A DNA stretch of 64,000 nucleotides, from positions 527,063 through 591,062 of the forward strand of contig JAWKWT010000001.1 in assembly GCA_041397365.1 (NCBI GenBank), read 5' to 3'. Position 1 is the first letter of the stretch. Each line of letters starts with the position of its first letter. The notes beneath the pieces were generated by a model that saw only the letters and a program-made list of their open reading frames with translations, had not been told where the DNA came from and ran no database searches. The position numbers and the translations under genes are program-made. Origin of the DNA: P52-10 sp041397365. Its GTDB lineage: Bacteria > Pseudomonadota > Alphaproteobacteria > Rhizobiales > Xanthobacteraceae. Positions 1 to 9,019 of this stretch are shown one piece after another.

Positions 1-812
1 AGATAGGGCATCAGCGCCGGAATGTCGCGATGCGCCGCGATCAGGCTGTCATCGACATCGCGCGGATGGCTGGTCGTGTAGCGCAGCCGCACGATGCCCG
101 GAATCGCCGCGAGATGATGCAGCAATTCGCCGAGCGTCCATGGCTTTCCGTCCGGACCGTCGCCGTGAAACGCATTGACGTTCTGGCCGATCAGCGTGAT
201 CTCGCGCACGCCATTGTCGGCAAGGCGGCGCACGTCGTCGGCGATCTTGGCGACCGGCCGCGAGGTCTCCGCGCCGCGCGTATAGGGCACGACGCAGAAG
301 GTGCAGAACTTGTCGCAGCCTTCCTGAATGGTGACGAAGGACGTGATGCCGCGCGCGCGGATCGCCGCCGGCTTCGGCGGCGCGAGTGCGGAAAACTTGT
401 CCTTGATCGGGAATTCGGTCTCGATCGCGCGGCGTCCTTGTTCGGCCGTGCGCAGCAGATCGGGCAGATTGTGATAGCTCTGCGGCCCGACCACGACATC
501 GACCACCGGTGCGCGGCGGACGATCTCCGCGCCTTCCGCCTGCGCCACACATCCGGCGACGACGATCTTCATGTCGCGGCCGTCGCGGGCCTTGTCGTCC
601 TTCGCCTCGCGCAGACGACCGAGTTCGGAATAGACCTTCTCCGACGCCTTCTCGCGGATATGGCAGGTGTTGAGAATCACCAGATCGGCGTCGGCCGCAT
701 TGTCGGTCTCGATGAAATTCTCGCGCGCCAGTGTGTCCACCATGCGCTGGGCATCGTAGACATTCATCTGACAGCCATATGACTTGATGTGCAGCTTGCG
801 CGGCCGGTCCAT
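1..812 (-). CDS. miaB: tRNA-2-methylthio-N6-dimethylallyladenosine synthase MiaB (3' part beyond window)
   Basis: Radical-SAM methylthiotransferase that adds the 2-methylthio group to i6A37 of tRNAs reading U-starting codons. I translated the minus strand from the ATG at 810-812; it begins MDRPRKLHIKSYGCQMN. The N-terminal UPF0004 domain carries the three cysteines for its own 4Fe-4S cluster at residues 14 (YGCQ), 50 (NTCHIREKA) and 88 (AGCVAQ). The radical-SAM CxxxCxxC appears as CDKFCTFC near residue 165, followed by VPYTRG. About 270 codons are visible and the frame runs off the left edge, so the end of the SAM domain and the TRAM domain are missing. It is the last gene of the trpS-to-miaB string, the usual partner of fur, rimI and tsaB in Rhizobiales. 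Confidence 0.95.
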   Translation of the reverse strand, partial: MDRPRKLHIKSYGCQMNVYDAQRMVDTLARENFIETDNAADADLVILNTCHIREKASEKVYSELGRLREAKDDKARDGRDMKIVVAGCVAQAEGAEIVRRAPVVDVVVGPQSYHNLPDLLRTAEQGRRAIETEFPIKDKFSALAPPKPAAIRARGITSFVTIQEGCDKFCTFCVVPYTRGAETSRPVAKIADDVRRLADNGVREITLIGQNVNAFHGDGPDGKPWTLGELLHHLAAIPGIVRLRYTTSHPRDVDDSLIAAHRDIPALMPY

Positions 813-981
813 TCAAATCCTGCGAGGTGGCGATCGTCCCGGACCGCCTGCGCGATCAGATATAGCCAAAGTGCCGCCGAATCCAGTGCCAAGACGGTCT
901 GCGCCGCTGCGGCCGTTCCGGCACTAACCCGCTGGACCCATTGGCGCTTTTGCGTTTTGCGGCCCGCTGTGCCGCGCTGCC

Positions 982-1440
982 TCAGACCTTGCCGTCGTCG
1001 TCGAGCGGCACGCAATACAGTTCGAGCCGGTGATCGACCAGGCGGAAGCCGAGTTTTCGCGCGACCTCCGCCTGCAGCTTTTCGATTTCGTCGGAGGTGA
1101 ATTCGATCACCGTGCCGTCGCGCAGATTGATGAGATGGTCGTGATGGGTCTCGCGCATCTGCTCGTAGCGCGCGCGGCCCTCGCGGAAATCGTGGCGCTC
1201 GATGATGCCCGCATCCTCGAACAGTTTCACCGTACGGTAGACGGTGGAGATCGAGATCTTGTCGTCGATGGCGATGCAACGGCGATACAATTCCTCGACG
1301 TCGGGATGGTCGGTCGCGGCCGCCAGCACGCGGGCGATGACGCGGCGCTGCTCGGTCATGCGCATGCCGGTCGCAGCGCACCGCGCCTCGATGTCTTCAC
1401 CTTTGTCGATGGATGAAGAGGCCGGTTTAAGGGCTGTCAT
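982..1440 (-). CDS. fur: Fur/Mur-family metal-responsive repressor
   Basis: A 152-residue winged-helix repressor of the Fur family. The DNA-binding domain includes GMRMTEQRRVIARVL and the recognition helix ISISTVYRTVKLFEDAGI; the metal-binding dimerisation domain has THHDHLI and a C-terminal HRLELYCVPL. The sequence pattern resembles Rhizobiales Mur, the manganese-responsive Fur homologue, rather than Irr, because it lacks the Irr heme motif I know. Cytoplasmic; expected to repress manganese or iron uptake genes. It lies 169 bp upstream of miaB and 54 bp downstream of rimI, in the same orientation. Whether it senses Mn or Fe cannot be decided from sequence alone. Confidence 0.92.
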   Translation of the reverse strand: MTALKPASSSIDKGEDIEARCAATGMRMTEQRRVIARVLAAATDHPDVEELYRRCIAIDDKISISTVYRTVKLFEDAGIIERHDFREGRARYEQMRETHHDHLINLRDGTVIEFTSDEIEKLQAEVARKLGFRLVDHRLELYCVPLDDDGKV

Positions 1441-1494
1441 CGCTCTCTCGGAATCGAAATCATTGATCGGGGCTGTTCTCGCACCCCCTGCCGG

Positions 1495-1980
1495 TCAGGA
1501 CAAGTCTCGTTGCATCACCAGCGCATTCAATTTCGCGCCACTTTCGCTTGCGTAATATTGTTCCCGGCGTCCGACGGTCGCAAATCCCGCGCGTTCGTAA
1601 AGCCGCACCGCCGGCTGATTGTTCTCCTCGACTTCGAGGAAAACACGCCTGACGCCGCGTCCGGCCAGGTGGCCGAGATGGATCGCGAGCAACTGCCGCG
1701 AATGACCGCGGCCGCGCCGCGCGGGCTCGACCGCCACCGACAGGATTTCCGCTTCATCCGCGACGATACGCGAAATGACGAAGCCGATGACGCTGCGGCT
1801 CTGCATCAGCCGATGCGCGAGCGTGTTGCGCTCCGCCAGCATGGCCTCGAATTCGTTCACGCCCCAGCCGCGATGAAATGACGCGCGATGCAATTGCGAC
1901 AGGCGCTGCGCATCGCGGCTCGTCGCGGTGTCGACGCTGGAGCGCGCGGGCGCGAACAAACGGGAGAGCCAGCCGATCAT
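1495..1980 (-). CDS. rimI: Ribosomal-protein-alanine N-acetyltransferase RimI-like
   Basis: A 161-residue GNAT acetyltransferase. The acetyl-CoA loop is RRGRGHSRQLL near residue 90, followed by the RimI-type block LEVEENNQPAVRLYERAGF and the terminal VGRREQYY. RimI acetylates the N-terminal alanine of ribosomal protein S18; in alphaproteobacteria the exact substrate is less certain. Its ATG overlaps the TGA of tsaB (ATGA at 1977-1980), which indicates translational coupling. The tsaB-rimI pair is common across bacteria and supports the call. Confidence 0.9.
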   Translation of the reverse strand: MIGWLSRLFAPARSSVDTATSRDAQRLSQLHRASFHRGWGVNEFEAMLAERNTLAHRLMQSRSVIGFVISRIVADEAEILSVAVEPARRGRGHSRQLLAIHLGHLAGRGVRRVFLEVEENNQPAVRLYERAGFATVGRREQYYASESGAKLNALVMQRDLS

Positions 1981-2669
1981 GCGGAGGGTGCGGAAAGCCG
2001 CTGGCCCGAGGTCTGCGGCTTTGCATCGACGGCACGCAGATAATAAGGGCGCGGCGCGGATCGCGCAGGATCAGCCGCGAGCGCGAGCCAGGCCACCGAA
2101 GCGATGTCCGGCGCGGGCTTCATGTCGACGCCCGCCAGGGGCGGCAATTCGGAGGGCCAGCGGTCGGCGATCTGCTGCGCGGCGTTGCCGATCAGATGCG
2201 GCTCGCCGTAACGCGCGGCCTCGAACACGTCTTCGATCGGCGCAACGCGCGGCCGCACGAGCGTCGTTCCGTCGCCGCGCACCGCCTGCATGTAGACGTG
2301 ATCGTGACGCGCATCGATGACGGAGACGATCGGCGTCGTGCTGGAATCGGAAAGCAGCGGGGCTGCGAAGGCCGACAGGGTGGTGACGCCGATGACGGGC
2401 TTGTTCGCTGCGAGACCGATGCCGCGCGCGGCCGACAGCCCGACGCGCAGGCCGGTGAAACTTCCGGGGCCGACGGTGACGGCGATGCGCCCGAGCGCGG
2501 CGAACGGCAGATCGGCGGCCTGCATGACGCGCGCGATCAGCGGCATCAGCGCCTCGGCGTGGCCGCGCGACATCGGCAGCGATTCGGCCGCGCGTAGCGC
2601 GCCGTCATCGGTGTCGAGGATCGCCGCCGCGCAGGCGTCGAGCGCCGTATCGATCGCAAGAATCAGCAT
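1977..2669 (-). CDS. tsaB: tRNA threonylcarbamoyladenosine biosynthesis protein TsaB
   Basis: A 230-residue protein of the Kae1/TsaB ASKHA fold, the scaffold partner of TsaD in making t6A37 on ANN-decoding tRNAs. The N-terminus MLILAIDTALDACAAAI and the block VGPGSFTGLRVGLSAARG near residues 65-80 are diagnostic. The open frame continues upstream to 2708, but the methionine at 2669 starts the conserved strand directly and fits family length (about 220-230). It overlaps rimI by four bases and is followed by it in the same operon. Confidence 0.93.
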   Translation of the reverse strand: MLILAIDTALDACAAAILDTDDGALRAAESLPMSRGHAEALMPLIARVMQAADLPFAALGRIAVTVGPGSFTGLRVGLSAARGIGLAANKPVIGVTTLSAFAAPLLSDSSTTPIVSVIDARHDHVYMQAVRGDGTTLVRPRVAPIEDVFEAARYGEPHLIGNAAQQIADRWPSELPPLAGVDMKPAPDIASVAWLALAADPARSAPRPYYLRAVDAKPQTSGQRLSAPSA

Positions 2670-2710
2670 CGCGGTGATCCTACTCCTTTTCGCGCGGCGT
2701 CCGGACATGC

Positions 2711-2738
2711 AAACGGCCGGGCACCAACCCGGCCGTTC
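2711..2738. terminator. Perfect 10-bp stem-loop between nifU-like and tsaB
   Basis: AACGGCCGGG at 2712-2721 pairs exactly with CCCGGCCGTT at 2728-2737 around a six-base loop. It lies downstream of the nifU-like gene and about 40 bp upstream of the tsaB start. No long T-run follows on either strand, so it may be a weak terminator or a leader structure. Confidence 0.5.
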
Positions 2739-2794
2739 GACAATCTGTAATGTCTGGGCGGATCCAACTCGTTCGAATCAGACCCGCCATTTTA

Positions 2795-2846
2795 TTTGAG
2801 CATGATCTTGTCCGAAAACCGATTCCCACTTTTCGGGATCATGCTC
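2795..2846. repeat. GATC-type dispersed palindrome, copy 1
   Basis: The outer arms GAGCATGATC (2798-2807) and GATCATGCTC (2837-2846) are perfect reverse complements. The inner part CCGAAAACCGATTCCCACTT matches copies 3 and 4 closely. The right end runs into the TGA stop of the nifU-like gene (2845-2847). It is one of six copies in the window. Confidence 0.85.
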
Positions 2847-3408
2847 AGGCCATCGTCTGCTGCACTTCGACGACGTCCGGCACGAAATGCCGCAGCAGGT
2901 TCTGGATGCCGTGCTTCAGCGTCGCTGTCGATGACGGGCAGCCGGCGCAGGAGCCCTTCATGTCGAGATAGACGATGCCGTCCTTGAAGCCGCGGAAGGT
3001 GATGTCGCCGCCGTCATTGGCCACCGCCGGCCGCACGCGCGTCTCGATCAGGTCCTTGATCGTCGCCACCGTCTCGGCGTCTTCCTCGTTGAAGAATTCG
3101 TCGGCGTCGTCCTGCTGGTCGCTGCCGTCGGTCATCAGCGGCGCGCCGGACATGTAATGCTCCATGATCGCGCCGAGGATCGCCGGCTTCAGATGCTGCC
3201 AGTCGCTGTCGTCCTTGGTCACGGTGACGAAATCGGAGCCGTAGAACACGCCGGTGACGCCCGGAATGTCGAACAGCCGTCCGGCCAGCGGCGAACGGGC
3301 CGCGGACTCGCGGTCGCGGAATTCCATCGTGCCGTCGCCAAGCACGGGCTGGCCGGGCAGGAATTTCAGGGTTGCGGGATTGGGGGTCGCTTCGGTCTGG
3401 ATGAACAT
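2845..3408 (-). CDS. NifU-like iron-sulfur scaffold/carrier protein (NfuA type)
   Basis: A 187-residue protein with an N-terminal Nfu_N domain (MFIQTEATPNPATLKFLPG, residues 1-90) and a C-terminal NifU domain holding the cluster-binding CAGC motif near residue 150, within MKGSCAGCPSSTATLKHGI. It carries and delivers 4Fe-4S clusters to apoproteins in the cytoplasm. I start at the methionine at 3408 because the conserved Nfu_N begins there; the frame extends to 3426. The stop codon falls in a dispersed palindromic repeat. Position between usp and tsaB is the conserved Rhizobiales arrangement. Confidence 0.92.
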   Translation of the reverse strand: MFIQTEATPNPATLKFLPGQPVLGDGTMEFRDRESAARSPLAGRLFDIPGVTGVFYGSDFVTVTKDDSDWQHLKPAILGAIMEHYMSGAPLMTDGSDQQDDADEFFNEEDAETVATIKDLIETRVRPAVANDGGDITFRGFKDGIVYLDMKGSCAGCPSSTATLKHGIQNLLRHFVPDVVEVQQTMA

Positions 3409-3613
3409 GTCGGGTCTCCGGCGCATCGCCGGTTCAAGGCCGGCGCGATCGGGTGAGATGCGCGAGCAAATTTATGGTTCTCGCGCGGTTCGGGCTTGGA
3501 GCATCGCTTGGCGGGCGGGCCGAAAAGCGAGGTTCCGAGCCGCCACCCTAGCAAATAACGATCGAAAAGGCACGATCAAGGGCGTTTTCCGCTCCCGGCC
3601 CGCGCTTTGCGGA

Positions 3614-4108
3614 TCAGGACAGGGCGTCCAGATCGTCGTCGGTGAGGGTGCCGGGGACGATCACGACCGGGATCGGGAACGCGCCCGCGGTCTTGGCGGT
3701 GGCGGTGACGATGGGCCCCGGCCCTTCCGTGCCCGCGCTGGCGGCGAGCACCAGCATGGAAATGTCGACGTCTTTTTCGATGACGTCGAGAATCTGCTCG
3801 GTCGGGTGGCCTTCGCGGATCGCGCGTTCGGGCGTGATCGCGGCGAGGCCGTTCGCGCGCCCGGAGGCGCGGTCGAGGGCGGCGTTGGCTTCCTCATGCG
3901 CTTCGGCGCGCATGATGTCGGCGACGCCGCGCCACTCCTGATTGCGCTGTTCGAGATCGATCACGCGCAGCATGACGACGCCGCCGCCGACGCGCACGGC
4001 CCAGCGCGCGGCGTAATAGACGGCGCGCTCGCATTCCGGCGTGTCGTCGACGACGACAAGGCATTTGGGTTTGTGACCCGACTCATAGCTTCGGCGCTTC
4101 GTATGCAT
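3614..4108 (-). CDS. Universal stress protein, UspA family
   Basis: A 164-residue single Usp domain. It starts with the beta-strand KCLVVVDDTPECERAVYYA and ends with a strand rich in PIPVVIVPG, as in UspA folds. A full ATP-binding GxxGxxxxxxS pattern is not clear (I see LAASAGTEGPGPIVTATAK), so nucleotide binding is uncertain. Cytoplasmic, role unspecified. It sits between trpS and the nifU-like gene, all on the minus strand. Confidence 0.85.
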   Translation of the reverse strand: MHTKRRSYESGHKPKCLVVVDDTPECERAVYYAARWAVRVGGGVVMLRVIDLEQRNQEWRGVADIMRAEAHEEANAALDRASGRANGLAAITPERAIREGHPTEQILDVIEKDVDISMLVLAASAGTEGPGPIVTATAKTAGAFPIPVVIVPGTLTDDDLDALS

Positions 4109-4168
4109 TCAGTGCCCCATGTAGCTGGTCCGATCCGACGACGCCGAACCGGACCTGTCGCTATTTCG

Positions 4169-4242
4169 TTTGAACATGATCCGGCCCGAAAGCCGGTTCC
4201 GCCCCCGATCAGGTCGAGGGCAAGCTTTTCGGGATCATGTTC
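4169..4242. repeat. GATC-type dispersed palindrome, copy 2 (divergent)
   Basis: GAACATGATC (4172-4181) and GATCATGTTC (4233-4242) form the outer arms, with a longer core than copy 1 containing CCCGAAAGCCGGTTCC. It lies in the 246-bp gap between trpS and usp; nothing else is evident in that gap. Confidence 0.8.
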
Positions 4243-4354
4243 GTGCGCGCGTCATCCATATGCATGCTGCCACGGCGGCGGCGTGCGCGACAAGCGTATA
4301 GAAATTTCGGTTCCCTCTTGCGTCGTTGCGTTCACGCAAGGAAGCAAAGCCGAA

Positions 4355-5407
4355 TCAGCGACTGCGGATCAGGCCGACGATATCCTTCGTCGCCCGCATG
4401 GTTTCGTCGGCGATCACGCGCGCGCGCGCGCCGCCGTCGGCGAGAACCGAATCGACATAGCCGGGGTCGGCCATCAGCCGGCGCATGTCCGACGCGATCG
4501 GCGCGAGGCGGCCAACGCACACCTCCACCAGCGCGTTCTTGAACGCGGAGAACTGCGCGCCGCCGAATTCACGCAGCACGTCGGCCTTCGGCTTGCCGGT
4601 GAGCGCCGCATAGATGCCGACGAGATTGTCCGCTTCGGGCCGCGTCTCCAGGCCCTTCTCCTCGCTCGGCAAGGGCTCCGGATCGGTCTTCGCCTTGCGC
4701 ACTTTCTGCGCGATGGTGTCGGCGTCGTCGGTCAGGTTGATGCGCGAATAATCGGACGGGTCGGATTTAGACATCTTCTTGGTGCCGTCGCGCAGCGACA
4801 TCACCCGCGTCGCAGGTCCGGTAATCACCGGCTCCGGCAGCGGAAAGAACTGGCCGTCACTGAATCCGTGGCCGCGCACGGAATCGGAAAAGTCGTTGTT
4901 GAATTTCTGCGCGATATCGCGCGCGAGTTCGAGATGCTGCTTCTGGTCCTCGCCGACCGGAACATGGGTCGCGCGATAGACCAGAATGTCCGCCGCCATC
5001 AGCACCGGATAGGAGTAAAGCCCGACGGAGGCGTTCTCGCGGTCCTTGCCGGCTTTCTCCTTGAACTGCGTCATGCGGTTCAGCCAGCCGATCCGCGCGA
5101 CGCAATTGAAGATCCACGCCAGCTCCGCATGCTGGGGCACCTGGCTCTGGTTGAACACGATGTGCTTCTTCGGATCGATGCCGCTGGCGATGAAGGCCGC
5201 CGTCACCTCGCGCGTGGTGCGCGTCAGTTCGGCCGGTCCCCCCCAGACAGACATCGGCATCGTCAGCGCGTGCATGTCGACGACGCAATAGAGGCATTCG
5301 AAACTGTCTTGCAGTTTCACGAAATTGACGATCGCGCCCAGGTAATTGCCAAGATGCAGATTTCCGGTCGGCTGGACGCCGGAGAGAACGCGCTGGGTGA
5401 CGGCCAT
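4355..5407 (-). CDS. trpS: Tryptophanyl-tRNA synthetase
   Basis: A 350-residue class I aminoacyl-tRNA synthetase charging tRNA-Trp. The N-terminus reads MAVTQRVLSGVQPTGNLHLG, where TGNLHLGNYLG is the HIGH-type signature. The KMSKS signature is present literally near residue 210 as DGTKKMSKSDPSDYSRI. The frame continues far upstream without a stop, but the methionine at 5407 matches family starts. It is the first gene of the minus-strand string and diverges from the PfkB kinase at 5591; the 183-bp space between holds both promoters. Confidence 0.96.
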   Translation of the reverse strand: MAVTQRVLSGVQPTGNLHLGNYLGAIVNFVKLQDSFECLYCVVDMHALTMPMSVWGGPAELTRTTREVTAAFIASGIDPKKHIVFNQSQVPQHAELAWIFNCVARIGWLNRMTQFKEKAGKDRENASVGLYSYPVLMAADILVYRATHVPVGEDQKQHLELARDIAQKFNNDFSDSVRGHGFSDGQFFPLPEPVITGPATRVMSLRDGTKKMSKSDPSDYSRINLTDDADTIAQKVRKAKTDPEPLPSEEKGLETRPEADNLVGIYAALTGKPKADVLREFGGAQFSAFKNALVEVCVGRLAPIASDMRRLMADPGYVDSVLADGGARARVIADETMRATKDIVGLIRSR

Positions 5408-5590
5408 CGCTATTGATCCTGGATGTGTCTGATGTGGCGGCGTCTTTGCCACGGGCGGCGGGCAGGCGCAAGCTGGCCGGGGCGGCGCTTTGCTTGCCGT
5501 GTCCCGCCGGAGCGTGATAGGCCGGCGCGCCCGCCCGGCTTGCGCCGCTAGTCCCAAAACTGTCATCCCCTCAACATACGGATCGTTTCG

Positions 5591-6592
5591 ATGAACCCGG
5601 CCACCTGTGACGTTCTCGGCATCGGCAACGCGATTGTCGATATTCTGGCGAAGACCGACGAGGCGTTCCTGACGACGCAGGCGATGGCGAAGGGGAGCAT
5701 GTCGCTGATCGACGAGGTGCGGGCGGCGGCGATCTATGCGGCGATGGGGCCGGCAATCGAGATTTCCGGCGGCTCGGCGGCCAACACGATCGTCGGCGTC
5801 GCCGATTTCGGCGCGCGCGCGGCGTTCGTCGGCAAGGTGAAGAACGACCAGCTCGGCGGCGTGTTCAGCCATGACATCCGCGCGGCCGGCGTTGCGTTCC
5901 AAACCGATGCGGCCTCGGACGGCCCGGCCACCGCCTGCTGCTACGTGCTGGTGACGCCGGATGGCGAGCGGACGATGAACACATATCTCGGCGCGGCGCA
6001 GAACCTGCATCCGCGCGACATCGACGAGCCGCAGATTGCGTCGGCCTCGATCACCTATCTGGAAGGCTATCTGTGGGACCCGAAGGACGCCAAGGATGCG
6101 TTCGTGAAGGCGGCGACGGCGGCGCATGCGGCCTCCCGCACGGTGGCGCTTACGCTGTCGGACGCTTTCTGCGTCGGCCGCTATCGCAGCGAGTTTCTCG
6201 ACCTGATGCGCAAGCGGACGGTCGATCTCGTCTTCGCCAATGAGGCGGAGCTGATCTCGCTTTACGAGACGGCGGATTTTGACGCGGCGCTGACGCAGTT
6301 CCGGCAGGACGTCGGTTTGGGCGTCGTCACCCGCAGCGAGAAGGGTTGCGTGGTGGCGACGAAGGACGGCGTCGCCAGCGTGCCGGCGTTTCCCATCGAC
6401 AAGCTGGTCGATACCACCGGCGCGGGCGATCTGTTCGCCGCCGGATTCCTGTTCGGCTTGGTGCGCGGCATGGAACCGAAGCGCGCGGCGCAGCTCGGCG
6501 CGCTCGCGGCCGCCGAGATCATCCAGCATATCGGCGCGCGGCCGCAGACCTCGCTGAAGGCGCTGGCGCAGGCCAAGGGATTGCTGGCTTGA
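5591..6592 (+). CDS. PfkB-family carbohydrate/adenosine kinase
   Basis: A 333-residue ribokinase-fold kinase. PfkB signature 1 shows as EISGGSAANTIVGVADFG near residue 60, and signature 2 as VDTTGAGDLFAAGFLFGL near residue 280, where the Asp is the catalytic base. The closest characterised relatives that I recognise from this pattern are bacterial adenosine kinases, so phosphorylation of a nucleoside or sugar at the expense of ATP is expected; the substrate is not fixed by sequence. It stands alone, divergent from trpS. The DNA just after its stop contains two further near-copies of its last codons. Confidence 0.85.
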   Translation: MNPATCDVLGIGNAIVDILAKTDEAFLTTQAMAKGSMSLIDEVRAAAIYAAMGPAIEISGGSAANTIVGVADFGARAAFVGKVKNDQLGGVFSHDIRAAGVAFQTDAASDGPATACCYVLVTPDGERTMNTYLGAAQNLHPRDIDEPQIASASITYLEGYLWDPKDAKDAFVKAATAAHAASRTVALTLSDAFCVGRYRSEFLDLMRKRTVDLVFANEAELISLYETADFDAALTQFRQDVGLGVVTRSEKGCVVATKDGVASVPAFPIDKLVDTTGAGDLFAAGFLFGLVRGMEPKRAAQLGALAAAEIIQHIGARPQTSLKALAQAKGLLA

Positions 6593-6744
6593 AGAAGGGA
6601 CCTGCTGGCCTGAAAGTTCAGGGCTCGCTGGCTTGATTGATGTTTGACCGCATCGGCGTAAGGTGCGGCCGGTTTCGCGCGAAGGGCCGAACGCCTTTTG
6701 CCCTCGCGCGTTGAAGAACAAGCAAAGTTTGCAGGGAGTTGCCC

Positions 6745-8247
6745 ATGACCCCGACCGCCCCCGCCGCCGCCCGCGCCGACAATCGCCGCGCCGCGTCGCT
6801 CGCCGATCGGCTGCAAGACCCGTCATTGTTGCGCGAAAACTGTTTCATCGACGGCGCATGGACCGGAACGCCGGCGACGCCGGTGACCAATCCGGTCGAT
6901 GGCGCGGAGCTGGCCAAGGTGCCGCGGCTTGCGGCGGAGGAGACGACCGCCGCCGTCGAGGCGGCCGCCCGCGCCTTTCCGGAATGGGCGAAGCGGACGG
7001 CGAAGGAACGCTCGAACATCCTGCGGCGCTGGTACGAATTGATCGTCGCCAATCGCGACGACCTTGCTTTGATCCTCACCTCCGAGCAGGGCAAGCCGCT
7101 GACGGAAGCGCGCGGCGAGGTCGATATCGGCGCGGCCTATGTCGAGTTCTACGCCGAAGAGGCGCGGCGCGTGTATGGCGAGACCATCCCGGCGCAGCGC
7201 GGCGACGCCCGCATCCTGACGCTGCGGCAGCCGATCGGCGTCTGCGGCGCGATCACGCCGTGGAATTTCCCGTGCTCGATGATTACGCGCAAAGTGTCGC
7301 CGGCGCTGGCGGCCGGATGCACCGTGGTGCTGAAGCCCGCCAACGAGACGCCGCTCTCGGCGCTGGCGCTGGCGGCGCTGGCGGAGCGCGCCGGCATCCC
7401 GAAGGGCGTGTTCAACGTGCTCACTGGCAATTCGTCGGCGATCGGCAAGGTGCTGTGCGCGCATCCGGCGGTGCGTTTCGTCGGCTTCACCGGCTCGACG
7501 GAAGTGGGCAAGATTCTCTACGAGCAGGCCGCCGTCGGCGTGAAGAAGCTCGGGCTTGAGCTTGGCGGCAATGCGCCGTTCATCGTCTTCGACGACGCCG
7601 ATCTGGATGCTGCGGTCGAGGGTGCGATCGTCTCGAAATATCGCAACATGGGCCAGACCTGCGTGTGCGCCAACCGCCTCTATGCGCAGGAGGGAATCTA
7701 CGACGCCTTCGTCGACAAGCTCGCGAAGAAGGTCGCGGCGATGAAGATCGGCGACGGCGCGGAGGATGGCGTCGTGCAGGGGCCGCTCATCAACAAGGAC
7801 GCCGTCGACAAGGTCGAGAAGCATATCGCCGACGCCGTGCAGCGCGGCGCGAAGGTCATCACCGGCGGCAAGCGGCACAAGCTCGGCGGCACCTTCTTCG
7901 AGCCGACCGTGCTGGCGAACGTCGCGCCGGATGCGCTGGTCGCGCATGAGGAGACGTTCGGTCCGCTCGCGCCGGTGTTCCGCTTCAAGGACGAGAAGGA
8001 CGTGATCGCGCTCGCCAACAATTCGCCGTTCGGCCTCGCCTCTTACTTTTATGCGCGCGATCTCGGTCGCGTCTGGCGCGTCGCGGAAGCGCTGGAGTCG
8101 GGCATGGTCGGCGTCAACACCGGCCTCATTACGACCGAGGTCGCGCCGTTTGGTGGCGTCAAGGAATCCGGGCTCGGCCGCGAAGGCTCGAAGCACGGCA
8201 TGGAAGAATATGTGGAGATCAAATACGTGATGATGGCGGGGATCTGA
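6745..8247 (+). CDS. gabD: NAD(P)-dependent succinate-semialdehyde-type aldehyde dehydrogenase
   Basis: A 500-residue aldehyde dehydrogenase. ITPWNFPCSMITRKVSPAL (residues about 170-190) is the cofactor-binding start, FTGSTEVGKIL lies in the NAD(P) fold, LELGGNAPFIVF holds the general-base Glu near 271, and GQTCVCANR holds the catalytic Cys near 305. The CxCANR form is typical of GabD, so oxidation of succinate semialdehyde to succinate is the best call. I use the ATG at 6745, seven bases after GCAGGGA; a TTG two codons earlier is possible. An enoyl-CoA hydratase follows after three bases, so the two are co-transcribed. Confidence 0.9.
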   Translation: MTPTAPAAARADNRRAASLADRLQDPSLLRENCFIDGAWTGTPATPVTNPVDGAELAKVPRLAAEETTAAVEAAARAFPEWAKRTAKERSNILRRWYELIVANRDDLALILTSEQGKPLTEARGEVDIGAAYVEFYAEEARRVYGETIPAQRGDARILTLRQPIGVCGAITPWNFPCSMITRKVSPALAAGCTVVLKPANETPLSALALAALAERAGIPKGVFNVLTGNSSAIGKVLCAHPAVRFVGFTGSTEVGKILYEQAAVGVKKLGLELGGNAPFIVFDDADLDAAVEGAIVSKYRNMGQTCVCANRLYAQEGIYDAFVDKLAKKVAAMKIGDGAEDGVVQGPLINKDAVDKVEKHIADAVQRGAKVITGGKRHKLGGTFFEPTVLANVAPDALVAHEETFGPLAPVFRFKDEKDVIALANNSPFGLASYFYARDLGRVWRVAEALESGMVGVNTGLITTEVAPFGGVKESGLGREGSKHGMEEYVEIKYVMMAGI

Positions 8248-8250
8248 AGA

Positions 8251-8997
8251 ATGACCGAGACGAAATGCGCTTATGCCGTCCAGCACGACGGCTGGGGAGA
8301 ACTTGTGCTGTCGCGGCCGGCACGCCGCAACGCGCTGATCGGGCCGATGGTGGTCGATCTGCGCAAGGGTCTGGCGGAGCTTTCCGCCGCAGGCTCGCGC
8401 GTGATCCTGCTGCGCGGCGAGGGCGGATCGTTCTGCTCGGGGCTGGACATCGACGCCTTCAACGCCAAGCCGCCGGAGCCATGGCTCGCAGGATTCCAGG
8501 ACGAGTGGCTGGGGTTTCACCTCGAACTCTACCGTTCGCCGGCGACGATCGTCTGCGCGCTGGAGCGGCATGCGATCAATGGCGGTGCGTCGATGGCGCT
8601 GGGGGCCGATCTTCTGATCGCGGGCGAGGGCGCGTTCCTGATGGTCGGCGAGGCCGCGCAGGGCGCGCCGGCGCCGATGAATCTCGCCTGGCTGAAGCTG
8701 CGCGCGAGCGAAACCGTGATCGCGCAATTGATGCTGAGCGCGCGGCGCTTTCACGGGCCGGAACTGCACCGGCTCGGGCTCGCCTTCGAGGTGGTGCCCG
8801 ATGCCGAAGTGGCGGCGCGCGCCCGCGCGGTGGCGGAGGCGCTGGCGAAGTTTCCGGGCACCGGCCTTGCCTCGACCAAATATGCGATGCGCCAGCTCGG
8901 CCCCGCGGGCGACGGCGAGGAGTGGTTCCGCCGCGCCAAGCAGCGGCCGCCGAATGCCGCCGAATGGACGCCGCAGCGCCAGCGCGTCGACAAATAG
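8251..8997 (+). CDS. Enoyl-CoA hydratase/isomerase family protein
   Basis: A 248-residue crotonase-fold protein. LRGEGGSFCSGLDIDAF (residues 53-69) and the oxyanion-hole region AINGGASMALGADLLIAGEG (about 108-127) are visible. The usual catalytic Glu pair of enoyl-CoA hydratases is not obvious (GEAAQGAPAPM), so it may be a hydrolase, isomerase or other crotonase reaction. It begins three bases after the gabD stop and probably shares its transcript. It converges on malonyl-CoA decarboxylase. Confidence 0.8.
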   Translation: MTETKCAYAVQHDGWGELVLSRPARRNALIGPMVVDLRKGLAELSAAGSRVILLRGEGGSFCSGLDIDAFNAKPPEPWLAGFQDEWLGFHLELYRSPATIVCALERHAINGGASMALGADLLIAGEGAFLMVGEAAQGAPAPMNLAWLKLRASETVIAQLMLSARRFHGPELHRLGLAFEVVPDAEVAARARAVAEALAKFPGTGLASTKYAMRQLGPAGDGEEWFRRAKQRPPNAAEWTPQRQRVDK

Positions 8998-9019
8998 TAA
9001 GCCTTGTCGATCAGGACGA

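Noticed and set aside
3254..5416. 720-codon open frame on the plus strand
   Set aside because: It is antisense to nifU-like, usp and trpS, has arginine-rich unconserved sequence, and arises from the high GC content.
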